From contig JAIUPO010000001.1 in NCBI GenBank assembly GCA_020160805.1, forward strand, positions 1 through 64,000: a stretch of DNA of 64,000 bases, in the 5' to 3' direction. This document shows positions 18,365-26,252 of the stretch, in pieces. The translations under genes were made by a program, and so were the position numbers. Positions within the stretch are counted from its first letter, which is position 1. Each line of letters opens with the position of its first letter. The stretch comes from Actinomycetota bacterium (lineage in GTDB: Bacteria > Actinomycetota > Actinomycetes > Actinomycetales > Dermatophilaceae). The notes under the pieces are model-generated. The model searched no databases. It saw only the letters and a list, made by a program, of their open reading frames with translations, and had not been told where the DNA came from.

Positions 18365-18406
18365 ACGGAATCGTTAGCTGTCAGCCCGAAATTCGAGGGA
18401 TTCCGT
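18365..18406. promoter_or_regulatory. Inverted repeat in the divergent polyamine promoter region, candidate Lrp-type operator
   Basis: The 199-bp gap between the ABALDH operon and the Lrp gene contains ACGGAATC (18365-18372) and its exact complement GATTCCGT (18399-18406), with arm centres 34 bp apart. A related AGAATC lies just upstream. Spaced half-sites over three helical turns suit an Lrp/AsnC octamer that controls both directions. The stretch 18309-18400 is also the least GC-rich part of the gap. Binding is inferred from position only. Confidence 0.5.
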
Positions 18407-18420
18407 CGTACGGTGGCGGT

Positions 18421-18897
18421 ATGCAGCAGCGACGCAGCACCGGGGCCCCTGGGCGTCTAGACGAGCTGTCGAAGCAGATCGTGGAAATCCTGCAACGTGA
18501 CGGGCGCGCGTCATATGCCGCCATCGCCAAGCAGGTCGGCCTCTCCGAGGCCGCCGTTCGCGCCCGAGTGCAGCGCCTCCTCGACGCGGGGGTGATGCAG
18601 ATCGTCGCGGTGACCGATCCCCTGCAGGTCGGCTTCACCCGCCAGGCCATGATCGGCGTCCGCGTCGCAGGCGAGCTCGGCCCAGCTGCCGAGGCCGCGT
18701 CGGCGCTGGATCAGGTGGCGTATGTCGTGACCACCGCCGGCAGTTTCGACCTGTTGTGCGAGGTGGTCTGCGAAGACGACGAGGAGCTTCTGCACCTGGT
18801 CGGTTCGGCGATTCGCGCCCTGCCGGGAGTCATCTCGACCGAAACCTTCGTCTATCTCAAACTCAATAAACAGCACTACAACTGGGGTACGCGATGA
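18421..18897 (+). CDS. Lrp/AsnC family transcriptional regulator of the polyamine locus
   Basis: A 158-aa regulator. The N-terminal winged-helix region (about residues 13-58) reads LSKQIVEILQRDGRASYAAIAKQVGLSEAAVRARVQRLLDAGVM. A C-terminal RAM effector domain (about 68-150) contains FDLLCEVVCEDDEELL. The stop overlaps the aminotransferase ATG by 4 bp, so regulator and enzyme are co-translated. Its position at the divergent promoter makes it the likely sensor of putrescine, GABA or a related amine. Confidence 0.92.
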   Translation: MQQRRSTGAPGRLDELSKQIVEILQRDGRASYAAIAKQVGLSEAAVRARVQRLLDAGVMQIVAVTDPLQVGFTRQAMIGVRVAGELGPAAEAASALDQVAYVVTTAGSFDLLCEVVCEDDEELLHLVGSAIRALPGVISTETFVYLKLNKQHYNWGTR

Positions 18898-20294
18898 GCA
18901 CGACACCCGCCGGAACCGCATACACCGACGCAGCACGAGACCACCTGTGGATGCACTTCACCCGACACTCAACCTTCGAGGACGGCCCGGATGGCCTTGC
19001 GGGACAGGGCGTTCCGATCATCGTCCGCGGCGACGGTCACCGGATCTGGGACGACCAGGGACGCGAATATATCGACGCCTTGGCCGGGCTCTTCGTCACC
19101 AATGTCGGGCACGGACGCGCGGAGATCGCCGAGGCGATGGCTGCTCAGGCGCGCGAATTGGCCTTCTTCCCGCTCTGGTCTTATGCCCATCCCCGCGCCA
19201 TCGAGTTGGCGGAGCGGCTCGCGGCATACGCCCCCGGCGACCTGAACCGGGTCTTCTTCACGACCGGCGGCGGGGAGGCGGTCGAGAGCGCGTGGAAACT
19301 CGCGAAGCAATACTTCAAGCTCACCGGTCGCCCGACGAAGCACAAGGTGATTTCGCGGACAATCGCCTATCACGGCACCCCGCACGGCGCCCTGTCCTTG
19401 ACCGGCATCACGCCGGCGCGGATTCCGTTCGAGCCGTTGGTGCCCGGAGCTTTCAAGGTGCCGAACACCAATATTTATCGCGGCCCGGAGCATCTGCGCG
19501 ATGACGAGAAGGCCTTCGGTCGATGGGCTGCGGATCGCATCGAAGAGGCGATCCTCATGGAGGGCCCGGACACCGTGGCCGCGGTTTTCCTCGAGCCGGT
19601 CCAGAACTCTGGCGGCTGCTTCCCACCGCCCGCGGGCTATTTCGAGCGGGTCCGGGAGATCTGCGATGCGTATGACGTCCTGCTGGTCTCCGATGAGGTC
19701 ATTTGCGCGTTCGGGCGCATCGGCTCGATCTTCGCGTGCAAGGACTTCGGCTACCAACCCGACATCATCACCTTCGCCAAGGGCGTGACGTCCGGGTACG
19801 CCCCGCTCGGCGGAATGGTCGTGTCCGACCGGCTTTTCGAGCCCTACCGATCCGGCATGACCTTCTTCCCCCACGGCTACACCTGGGGCGGCCATCCCGT
19901 CTCGTGCGCCGCGGCGATGGCCAATCTGGATATCTTCGATCGTGAGGGGCTGACCGATCACGTGCACGCCCAGGCCGGGGTCTTCCGCTCCACGCTGGAG
20001 TCGCTGCTCGATCTGCCGATCGTCGGCGATGTCCGCGGCGCGGGCTACTTCTATGGGATCGAACTGGTCAAGGACAAGCAGACGCGGGAGACTTTCGATG
20101 CTGCGGAGTCCGAGCGGCTACTGCGGGGCTATCTGTCGAAGGCACTCTTCGATGCCGGGCTCTATTGTCGCGCTGACGACCGCGGGGATCCGGTGATTCA
20201 GTTGGCGCCACCGCTGACGATCGGACCGGCCGAGTTCGAGGAGATCACCAGCAGATTGCGCTCAGTCCTGACCGATGCAGCGCAGTTCATCTGA
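18894..20294 (+). CDS. Class III PLP aminotransferase, putrescine- or GABA-specific
   Basis: A 466-aa omega-aminotransferase. The PLP lysine lies in ITFAKGVTSGYAPLG, the cofactor aspartate in LLVSDEVICAFGRIG, and FTTGGGEAVESAWKLAKQY forms the phosphate-binding region. N-terminal HFTRHSTFEDG resembles the SpuC-type putrescine-pyruvate aminotransferase group. It probably removes the first amino group of putrescine, or converts GABA to succinate semialdehyde, or both. These two substrates are not separable by sequence alone. Start is coupled to the regulator and the oxidase gene follows after 6 bp. Confidence 0.88.
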   Translation: MSTTPAGTAYTDAARDHLWMHFTRHSTFEDGPDGLAGQGVPIIVRGDGHRIWDDQGREYIDALAGLFVTNVGHGRAEIAEAMAAQARELAFFPLWSYAHPRAIELAERLAAYAPGDLNRVFFTTGGGEAVESAWKLAKQYFKLTGRPTKHKVISRTIAYHGTPHGALSLTGITPARIPFEPLVPGAFKVPNTNIYRGPEHLRDDEKAFGRWAADRIEEAILMEGPDTVAAVFLEPVQNSGGCFPPPAGYFERVREICDAYDVLLVSDEVICAFGRIGSIFACKDFGYQPDIITFAKGVTSGYAPLGGMVVSDRLFEPYRSGMTFFPHGYTWGGHPVSCAAAMANLDIFDREGLTDHVHAQAGVFRSTLESLLDLPIVGDVRGAGYFYGIELVKDKQTRETFDAAESERLLRGYLSKALFDAGLYCRADDRGDPVIQLAPPLTIGPAEFEEITSRLRSVLTDAAQFI

Positions 20295-20300
20295 CCGCAC

Positions 20301-21668
20301 ATGATGTCGGCTAGCCATCCGCTCTGGTGGGAGGAGCGTAGATCATACTTTCCGCCAACGGATTTCAACTTGCCTGATGAAGCTCAGGTCGTGATTGTGG
20401 GAGCGGGCTTCACCGGCCTCTGGACCGCCTACTATCTGCTGCGGGACCGGCCGGGCACAGATGTGCTCGTGCTGGAAGCCGAGCACGTGGGTTTCGGTGC
20501 CAGCGGTCGCAATGGCGGATGGGTGTCCGCGCTCTTCCCCGTCGGCGCTGCAAAACTAGCGGGCCTCCACGGGGTCGAGGCAACGCGCGATCTGCTGGCG
20601 GCGCTGCGTCATACGGTCGACGAGGTGGGAGCGGCCGTCTCAGCCGAGGGGTTCCCGGGGGTGAGTTTTGTGAAGGGGGGCGCGCTGTTCTTGGCGCGCA
20701 ATCCGGCGCAGGTGGTGCGCGCCAAAGGAGATGTGGCGGCCGGCGAGCAGTGGGGCGACGGGACGATGTGGCTGCCATCGGACGCCGCACGAGAGCGCTT
20801 GGCAGCCACGAATACCCTTGGCGCGACGTGGAATCCGCATTGTGCGCGGGTGCAGCCGAGGGCACTGGTCGACGGGCTGGCGGCGGCCGTGCGACGGTTG
20901 GGTGGTCGCATTGTCGAAGGCGTGAGCGTCGCGGGTGCCTCGCCGGGGCAGGTGCGTTTGCTTGACGGGCGGACGGTGCGCGCCGGGCACATCGTGCGCG
21001 CAACCGAGGCCTACACCGCGCGATTGTCCGGGCTGCGGCGGCGATTGGCGCCGGTCTATTCGCTGATCGTCGCAACCGAGTCACTGCCCGCCTCGACGTG
21101 GGAGGCCATCGGGCTGGCCCGGCGGGAGGTCTTCAGCGACTACCGAAATGTCATCGTCTACGGCCAGCGCACGGAGGATGACCGGCTGGTTTTCGGCGGT
21201 CGGGGGGCGCCCTACCACTTCGGATCGGGCGTGCGCCCGGAGTTCGATGGTGACGAGCGAGTATTTGCGTCGCTGCGAAAAGCCTTGCGGGAGATGCTTC
21301 CTCAGCTCGGTGATACTCAGTTCACGCACGCATGGGGCGGGCCACTCGGCATACCGCGGGATTGGCATCCGTCGGTGGGCTATGACCCGGCCACGCGCGT
21401 CGGGTGGGCCGGTGGGTATGTCGGTGACGGCGTCGCGGCGACCAATCTGGCCGGGCGCACGCTGGCCGATCTGGTGAGCGGGCGCCATACAGCCCTGACG
21501 CGGTTGCCGTGGGTGGATCATCGCTCACCCGAGTGGGAGCCGGAGCCTTTCCGCTGGCTCGGGGTGAATGCGGGACTTCGCCTGGCCGCCCTCGCGGATC
21601 GCGAGGAAGCCCTGACCGGCCGCCCGGCGCGGCTGGCTGCGGCGCTGGAGGCGCTGACCGGGCACTGA
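20301..21668 (+). CDS. FAD-dependent amine oxidoreductase (DadA/PuuB-like)
   Basis: A 455-aa protein. It opens with WWEERRSYFPP, common in gamma-glutamylputrescine oxidase-like enzymes, then the dinucleotide motif VVIVGAGFTGLWTAYYL (about residues 29-45), the second FAD strand VLVLEAEHVGFGASGRNGG, and a C-terminal GYVGDGVAATNLAGRTLADL typical of the DAO family. It probably oxidises an amine or N-substituted amino acid. The locus suggests putrescine, a glutamylated polyamine, or the product of the saccharopine-dehydrogenase-like protein. The adjacent ATG at 20304 is an equally possible start. Confidence 0.85.
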   Translation: MMSASHPLWWEERRSYFPPTDFNLPDEAQVVIVGAGFTGLWTAYYLLRDRPGTDVLVLEAEHVGFGASGRNGGWVSALFPVGAAKLAGLHGVEATRDLLAALRHTVDEVGAAVSAEGFPGVSFVKGGALFLARNPAQVVRAKGDVAAGEQWGDGTMWLPSDAARERLAATNTLGATWNPHCARVQPRALVDGLAAAVRRLGGRIVEGVSVAGASPGQVRLLDGRTVRAGHIVRATEAYTARLSGLRRRLAPVYSLIVATESLPASTWEAIGLARREVFSDYRNVIVYGQRTEDDRLVFGGRGAPYHFGSGVRPEFDGDERVFASLRKALREMLPQLGDTQFTHAWGGPLGIPRDWHPSVGYDPATRVGWAGGYVGDGVAATNLAGRTLADLVSGRHTALTRLPWVDHRSPEWEPEPFRWLGVNAGLRLAALADREEALTGRPARLAAALEALTGH

Positions 21669-21825
21669 GTCGTCGAGGATCCCGCCCTCCCAGATGGCAG
21701 CTGCCTGTCATCGTCGGTCGGCTCCCACAGAACCGGCGGTGTGACGAGCCGCTGCGCAAGAGCCTCGGGCGTGAGCGTTTCGTGCACGCTTGTGCCGGCT
21801 TCCCCAGGGCGCATGGGGGCGAGAG

Positions 21826-21834
21826 TTATCCACA
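21826..21834 (+). promoter_or_regulatory. Perfect DnaA-box nonamer upstream of the second Uma2 gene
   Basis: TTATCCACA in the 248-bp gap before the second Uma2 gene, 82 bp from its ATG. The flanked 12-mer GTTATCCACAAG is the exact reverse complement of the sequence at 3383-3394 before the first Uma2 gene. The rest of the gap shows a small palindrome (GGCAGCTGCC near 21691) but no gene. Confidence 0.5.
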
Positions 21835-21916
21835 AGTGTCGGCGGAGCGAGAGCCAGCTATTGCCGGACGCGGCAGCATGGTTGTGTGGGGATTCCGAGT
21901 GAAGTGAGGGACACTG

Positions 21917-22462
21917 ATGAGCGTGACGACGCTGCCCTGGGGGCGGTCGCTGACCGCCGAGGATCTCGCGGCGTTGCCCGATGACGGGCACCGCTACGAG
22001 CTCATCGACGGGGCGCTGATCGTGACCCCGTCACCGAGTCGTGAGCACCAACTGTGCGCAGGCAAGTTCTACATCGATCTCACTGCCGCGTGTCCAGGCC
22101 ACCTGTGCGTTGCCTTCGCTCCCTTGGATGTGGCCTATACGCGGGACACGGTGCTGCAGCCGGACATTCTCGTCGTCGAGCGCGCGGGGTTCTTCGACAA
22201 GGACCGTCCTCTCCGACCATTGCTGGCGGTTGAGGTGTTGTCTCCCAGCACCCGGCTGATCGATCTCAACACCAAGAAGGCACGCTTCGAGGAGGCCGGC
22301 TGCGCGAGCTACTGGGTCATCGACCCGATTGCGCTGCGGCTCATCGCGTGGGACCTCGTAGATGGCGCCTATCAGTTGGTGGCCGATGTGGCGGCCGGGG
22401 ACGAATGGACCGCCACCCTGCCGTTCCCCGTGACCTTGGCGCCCGGCTCGCTTCTCGACTGA
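21917..22462 (+). CDS. Uma2 family (DUF820) PD-(D/E)XK nuclease-fold protein, copy 2
   Basis: 181 aa, colinear with the copy at 3461-4009. Shared blocks are VTTLPWGR, PDDGHRYEL, TVLQPDILVV, LLAVEVLSPSTR and a TKKARFEEAGCASYWVIDP segment. Acidic and lysine core positions are preserved, so it appears intact. The RBS region GTGAGGGACACTG before the ATG matches that of copy 1. A restriction-endonuclease fold is known for this family; the target is not. It follows the polyamine oxidase gene after 248 bp and is probably independent of it. Confidence 0.88.
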   Translation: MSVTTLPWGRSLTAEDLAALPDDGHRYELIDGALIVTPSPSREHQLCAGKFYIDLTAACPGHLCVAFAPLDVAYTRDTVLQPDILVVERAGFFDKDRPLRPLLAVEVLSPSTRLIDLNTKKARFEEAGCASYWVIDPIALRLIAWDLVDGAYQLVADVAAGDEWTATLPFPVTLAPGSLLD

Positions 22463-22517
22463 TCTGACCTGCTCTACTGATCCGCCCCGTGCGTCGGTCG
22501 CGTCCTGTCGGCGGCGG

Positions 22518-22787
22518 CTACCTGGCCAGGTCGGCGCGCACGGCGTCGGCGAAATCGGGATAGGCCGCGACGACACCTTCGAAGGCCAGGTTGGCCGGGA
22601 GTTCGTCGGCACGCTGGCGGGAGGTGAGGAAGATGATGGTGGCCCGGACCAACGCCAAGTCGTCGTCGCCCTCCAAACCGGCGTCCGCGACCGCCTCGGG
22701 CGTCAGCTCGACGACGACCTCAATCGGGTCACCGTCTTGGCGCATGCTCACGAGATAGCGGTGGAAATCCATCGCCTCGATGGTCAT
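22518..22787 (-). CDS. Small hypothetical protein (89 aa)
   Basis: The ATG at 22787 gives 89 aa (MTIEAMDFHRYLVSMRQ); longer readings to 22889 would overlap the divergent gene and look non-coding. The protein is acidic, with a beta/alpha-like pattern and a stretch reading DDLALVRATIIFLTSRQ. No family is recognised. It converges on the second Uma2 gene and diverges from the HTH_42 gene. Confidence 0.6.
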   Translation of the reverse strand: MTIEAMDFHRYLVSMRQDGDPIEVVVELTPEAVADAGLEGDDDLALVRATIIFLTSRQRADELPANLAFEGVVAAYPDFADAVRADLAR

Positions 22788-22887
22788 CGATTCGTTGTCC
22801 ACATCAGGGGCAACGACGATTCGAGCGATGACTATTCCGGAAGGTCGAGCGGCGTCGGCGGCACGGCTCCTCACTACGATGCCTGGC

Positions 22888-24093
22888 ATGCCGGATGTTG
22901 CTGCGCTGCGGGCGTACTGGAGCCATCGTCAGGGCTTGGACGGCTCCCTCGCCGGCGCCACCAGCGCGGACGTCTTGGACCGGGTCGGGTGGGCGCGCTC
23001 GGTCGGCGGGACCACGCCATACCTCACCCTCTTCAGCCGGGCGGGCATCCGCCGTGAACAGGCGGATGCGGATGTCGCGGCGCTGCGCATTCACGAACTT
23101 CCGTCGGCGCGCGATTGCACCTATGTGCTGCCCGCCACCGACTTCGCGCTGGCCCCGGTCGTCGGCGGCGGGGCGAGCAGCACCAGCGAACTCCGGGTCG
23201 CGGAGAAGCTGGGCGTCACCCGAGCCGAGATCGACGCCCTCGCCGACGAGGTCGTCGGCGTACTAAGCGATGGTGATGCGGACCCGGCCGGACTGCGAAA
23301 GTCGTTGGGAGACAAAGTTCGCAGCCTTGGCGACGAGGGCAAGAAGAAGGGCGTGACGACGACCCTGCCGCTCGCTCTCGGCGTCCTGCAGGCGCAGTCG
23401 CGCATCCGGCGGGTTCCCATCGACGGGCGGCTCGATCAGCAGCGCTTCCGATACACCGTATGGCGCTCCGCCCCAACCTTTTCCGGCTCGCCGGAGGAGG
23501 CGCGACCCGAGTTGGCCCGGAAGTACTGGGGTTGGATCGGGCTCGCCTCGCTGGCTAACTTCCAGTGGTTCTCCGGCTTCACCAAGACCAACGCCACCAA
23601 GGCGGTCGCGACCCTTGGCCTCGAACGGCTAGCCGACACAACACTTCTCGGGACCCAAGCCACCCTGACCGAGTTCGCCGGCTTCGCCGCCCCAAAGCAG
23701 CCCCAAGTCTCCCTGATCGGCTGGCTGGACTCACTCGTGCTGCTGCGCCGAGACCTGGACTCGCTCACGGACGAGGGCGACCGCGCGCACCCACTGCTCG
23801 ACCCGGCCCGCGGCAACTCCGCCGGCGGCTCCCTCACCGACCTGCCGAACCAGGGCATCGTCGACCGCGGGCGCCTCATCGGGCTCTGGGACTACGACCC
23901 CGCGACCGAGGAGGTCGTCTGGGCGCCCATCACGAAACTCACTGCGGCACAACGCAAGGCGACGCTGGCCGCGGTCGGCGAGACCGCGGCATACATCCGG
24001 GAAGACCTCGGGGACAACCGAGGGATGTCGCTCGACTCCCCCGCCGGCCGTGCCCCGCGCCTGGCCGCACTGCGTCAGCACGCCACGCCATGA
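22888..24093 (+). CDS. HTH_42 winged-helix DNA-binding protein (YcaQ/AlkZ-related family)
   Basis: About 401 aa from the ATG at 22888; the ATG at 22879 is an alternative. It belongs to the large winged-helix HTH_42 group that includes AlkZ and YcaQ DNA glycosylases, seen in the central PLALGVLQAQSRIRRVP and the RKYWGWIGLASLANFQWFSG segment. The QAQ triplet recalls the Gln motif of AlkZ enzymes, but it sits mid-chain, so catalytic equivalence is not claimed. The C-terminal GRLIGLWDYDPATEEVVW strand region is typical. The stop overlaps the next gene (ATGA). Confidence 0.78.
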   Translation: MPDVAALRAYWSHRQGLDGSLAGATSADVLDRVGWARSVGGTTPYLTLFSRAGIRREQADADVAALRIHELPSARDCTYVLPATDFALAPVVGGGASSTSELRVAEKLGVTRAEIDALADEVVGVLSDGDADPAGLRKSLGDKVRSLGDEGKKKGVTTTLPLALGVLQAQSRIRRVPIDGRLDQQRFRYTVWRSAPTFSGSPEEARPELARKYWGWIGLASLANFQWFSGFTKTNATKAVATLGLERLADTTLLGTQATLTEFAGFAAPKQPQVSLIGWLDSLVLLRRDLDSLTDEGDRAHPLLDPARGNSAGGSLTDLPNQGIVDRGRLIGLWDYDPATEEVVWAPITKLTAAQRKATLAAVGETAAYIREDLGDNRGMSLDSPAGRAPRLAALRQHATP

Positions 24094-25208
24094 CCCGCGG
24101 TCATTACCCGCCACCCGGCGTGGAAATCGAGTCGATCGAGGAACTCGACGCTGCCCTCGCCGACGGCCTTGCCCCCGCGCGTTTGCGCCTGCAAGACCTC
24201 GACCTGACGGACTACCACGGCTTAGACCGCCGCACCGATCTCGACGAACTAGTCGTGCTCGGCGGCACCCTCTCCCCCGCGCTCGACGCGCACCTGCGCG
24301 CCCACGGCGCCATCATCTTCCCCAACGACCCCGACGCGGCGCCTATCCGTCCCTATCGAGCGCGGCTCTACACCGCGGATGAGTTGTATGCCGACCTCGC
24401 CGCCGGTTATCCCGCCACCCCCGACGCCCTCGCCTACGGCTGGTACCGCAACGGCCTGCGTCACCCCGACGTCTTTTCCGCTCTGCTGCAAGCGATTCAC
24501 GACGACTCCATCTCCGACGCCCTTGCCGAGTTCGTGCGCAACCGGCAGGTCATCGGCGTCATGGGCGGTCATGCCGTTGCGCGCGGCACCGAGGCGTATG
24601 CCGATGCCGCCCGCCTCGGTTTCAACCTCGCCGAGCGTGGCTTCCTCGTGACCACCGGCGGCGGGCCCGGCGCGATGGAGGCCGCCAACCTCGGTGCCCT
24701 CGCCCGAAGCGCGGACGACCTCACCAGGGCGCTTGCCGTCGTCGCTGACGTCCCGTCCTTCGCCGACGATATCGGCGCCTGGGCCGCGTGCGGCCTGCGC
24801 GCTCGCGACCTCCTCGCCACTCCCGATGCCACGCCGACCGACCCGCGCAGCCTCGGCATCCCGACCTGGTTCTACGGCCACGAACCGCCGAATGTCTTCG
24901 CCCAAGGCATCGCGAAGTATTTCTCCAATGCCATCCGCGAAGACTGGCTCCTCGCCCATTCCCAGGCCGGCATTGTGGTCCTCCCCGGCGCGGCGGGCAC
25001 CGTCCAAGAGGTCTTCCAGTTCGCCACCCGCGCCTATTACGCCGACACCACCCCGCCGCCTCTGGTCCTCGTCGACGAGCAGCACTGGCGCGAGAAACTC
25101 CCGGTCTGGCAACTCATTTCAGCCCTCGCCCGCGACCGCCTCATGGCCTCCCGCATCGCTCTCGTCGACACCGTCGACGACGCCGCTGCCATGCTTCTTG
25201 CTCGCTAG
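24090..25208 (+). CDS. LOG-like Rossmann-fold protein with N-terminal extension
   Basis: 372 aa from an ATG overlapping the previous stop. The N-terminal ~150 residues are specific to this protein. A Rossmann nucleotide-binding domain follows, with VIGVMGGHAVARG (about 154-166) and GGGPGAMEAAN (about 190-200). The later PGAAGTVQEVFQ replaces the canonical PGGxGTxxE of cytokinin-activating LOG enzymes, with Ala in place of the second Gly, so phosphoribohydrolase activity may be altered. It may bind a nucleotide. Coupling to the HTH_42 protein suggests a shared role, possibly in nucleic-acid or nucleotide metabolism. Confidence 0.78.
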   Translation: MTRGHYPPPGVEIESIEELDAALADGLAPARLRLQDLDLTDYHGLDRRTDLDELVVLGGTLSPALDAHLRAHGAIIFPNDPDAAPIRPYRARLYTADELYADLAAGYPATPDALAYGWYRNGLRHPDVFSALLQAIHDDSISDALAEFVRNRQVIGVMGGHAVARGTEAYADAARLGFNLAERGFLVTTGGGPGAMEAANLGALARSADDLTRALAVVADVPSFADDIGAWAACGLRARDLLATPDATPTDPRSLGIPTWFYGHEPPNVFAQGIAKYFSNAIREDWLLAHSQAGIVVLPGAAGTVQEVFQFATRAYYADTTPPPLVLVDEQHWREKLPVWQLISALARDRLMASRIALVDTVDDAAAMLLAR

Positions 25209-25235
25209 CCGCCGAGCGCTGAGGAGACGAGCCCA
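25208..25235 (+). repeat. 28-bp perfect direct repeat, copy 1
   Basis: A 28-bp unit beginning GCCGCCGAGCGCTGAGG and ending GACGAGCCCA. It starts at the last base of the LOG-like stop codon. An identical copy lies at 25295-25322. The core AGCGCT is self-complementary. Confidence 0.85.
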
Positions 25236-25294
25236 AGGCACTCACGGCTTGTCGACGATATAGCGAGACGGGACGGCGCCGGGAAGCAAGCCGG

Positions 25295-25322
25295 GCCGCC
25301 GAGCGCTGAGGAGACGAGCCCA
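25295..25322 (+). repeat. 28-bp perfect direct repeat, copy 2
   Basis: Identical to 25208-25235 and 87 bp downstream. It ends 6 bp before the stop of the convergent ppk2 gene. The 59 bp between copies contain no open frame of note. Confidence 0.85.
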
Positions 25323-25328
25323 GAGAAC

Positions 25329-26231
25329 TCAGAACCGGGCGTCGACGAATGTTTGCTCGCCCATGGGCGGGCGGACGTACGGCATCTGCTTCATCTCGGG
25401 CAGCGTGACGACCTCGGGGGCGACATCCTCATACGCGAACTGGCTCAACAGGTGGCTGATGCAGTTGAGCCGGGCGGCCTTCTTGTCGTCGGAGGGCACG
25501 ACATACCAAGGCGCCTGCTTGATGTCGGTGTACTGGAAGGTGTTGTCCTTGGCCATGGAGTACTTCACATAGAACTCGTGCTCGGCGAGGTCCATGTCGG
25601 AGAGCTTCCAGCGCTTAAGCGGCTCGGCGTTGCGGGCCTCGAAACGGCGGCGCTGCTCGTCATACGACACCGAGAACCAGTACTTGATAACGATGATCCC
25701 GGAGCGGACGAGCATCCTCTCGAACTCGGGGCAGCTGCGCAGGAACTCGGCGTGCTCGTCCTCGGTGCAGAAGCCCATGACCCACTCGACATTTGAGCGG
25801 TTGTACCAACTGCGGTCGAAGAGCACCATCTCGCCGGCGGCCGGGAGGTGTTCGACATAGCGCTGGAAATACCACTGGGACTTCTGCCGCTCGGTCGGTG
25901 TGGGCAGGGCGGCCACGCGCACGGTGCGCGGCGAGGTGCGCTCGGTGATGCGCTTGATAACGCCGCCCTTACCGGCGGAGCCGCGGCCTTCGAAGATGAC
26001 GACGACCTTCAGACCCTGCTTCTGAATCCAGTACTGCAAGAGCACCAATTGCTCCTGCAGTCGCTCCATCTCGACGTCATAGACGGTGCTCTTGAGCCGC
26101 CCGTCCTTCTTGTAATCGTCGGGGTTCCCAGTGCCGCCGACCTTGCCGGTCGCGACGACGAACTCACCGGCGTCGTCGGCGCCTTCGGGGGGTGCGATGT
26201 GCTTGTCGGGACGAGACATGTCAGCCTGCAT
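25329..26231 (-). CDS. ppk2: Polyphosphate kinase 2 family protein
   Basis: A 300-aa PPK2 with one domain. Walker A is FEGRGSAGKGG, the lid region is TSPRTVRVAALPTPTERQKSQWYFQRY, and Walker B is VLFDRSWYNRSNVEWVMGF. It transfers phosphate between polyphosphate and nucleoside di- or monophosphates in the cytosol; subclass cannot be fixed by eye. The ATG at 26219 (AGG 6 nt upstream) is an alternative start to 26231. The gene ends beside the direct repeats. Confidence 0.9.
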   Translation of the reverse strand: MQADMSRPDKHIAPPEGADDAGEFVVATGKVGGTGNPDDYKKDGRLKSTVYDVEMERLQEQLVLLQYWIQKQGLKVVVIFEGRGSAGKGGVIKRITERTSPRTVRVAALPTPTERQKSQWYFQRYVEHLPAAGEMVLFDRSWYNRSNVEWVMGFCTEDEHAEFLRSCPEFERMLVRSGIIVIKYWFSVSYDEQRRRFEARNAEPLKRWKLSDMDLAEHEFYVKYSMAKDNTFQYTDIKQAPWYVVPSDDKKAARLNCISHLLSQFAYEDVAPEVVTLPEMKQMPYVRPPMGEQTFVDARF

Positions 26232-26252
26232 TTCCCCCGACCGGGAACCGGG

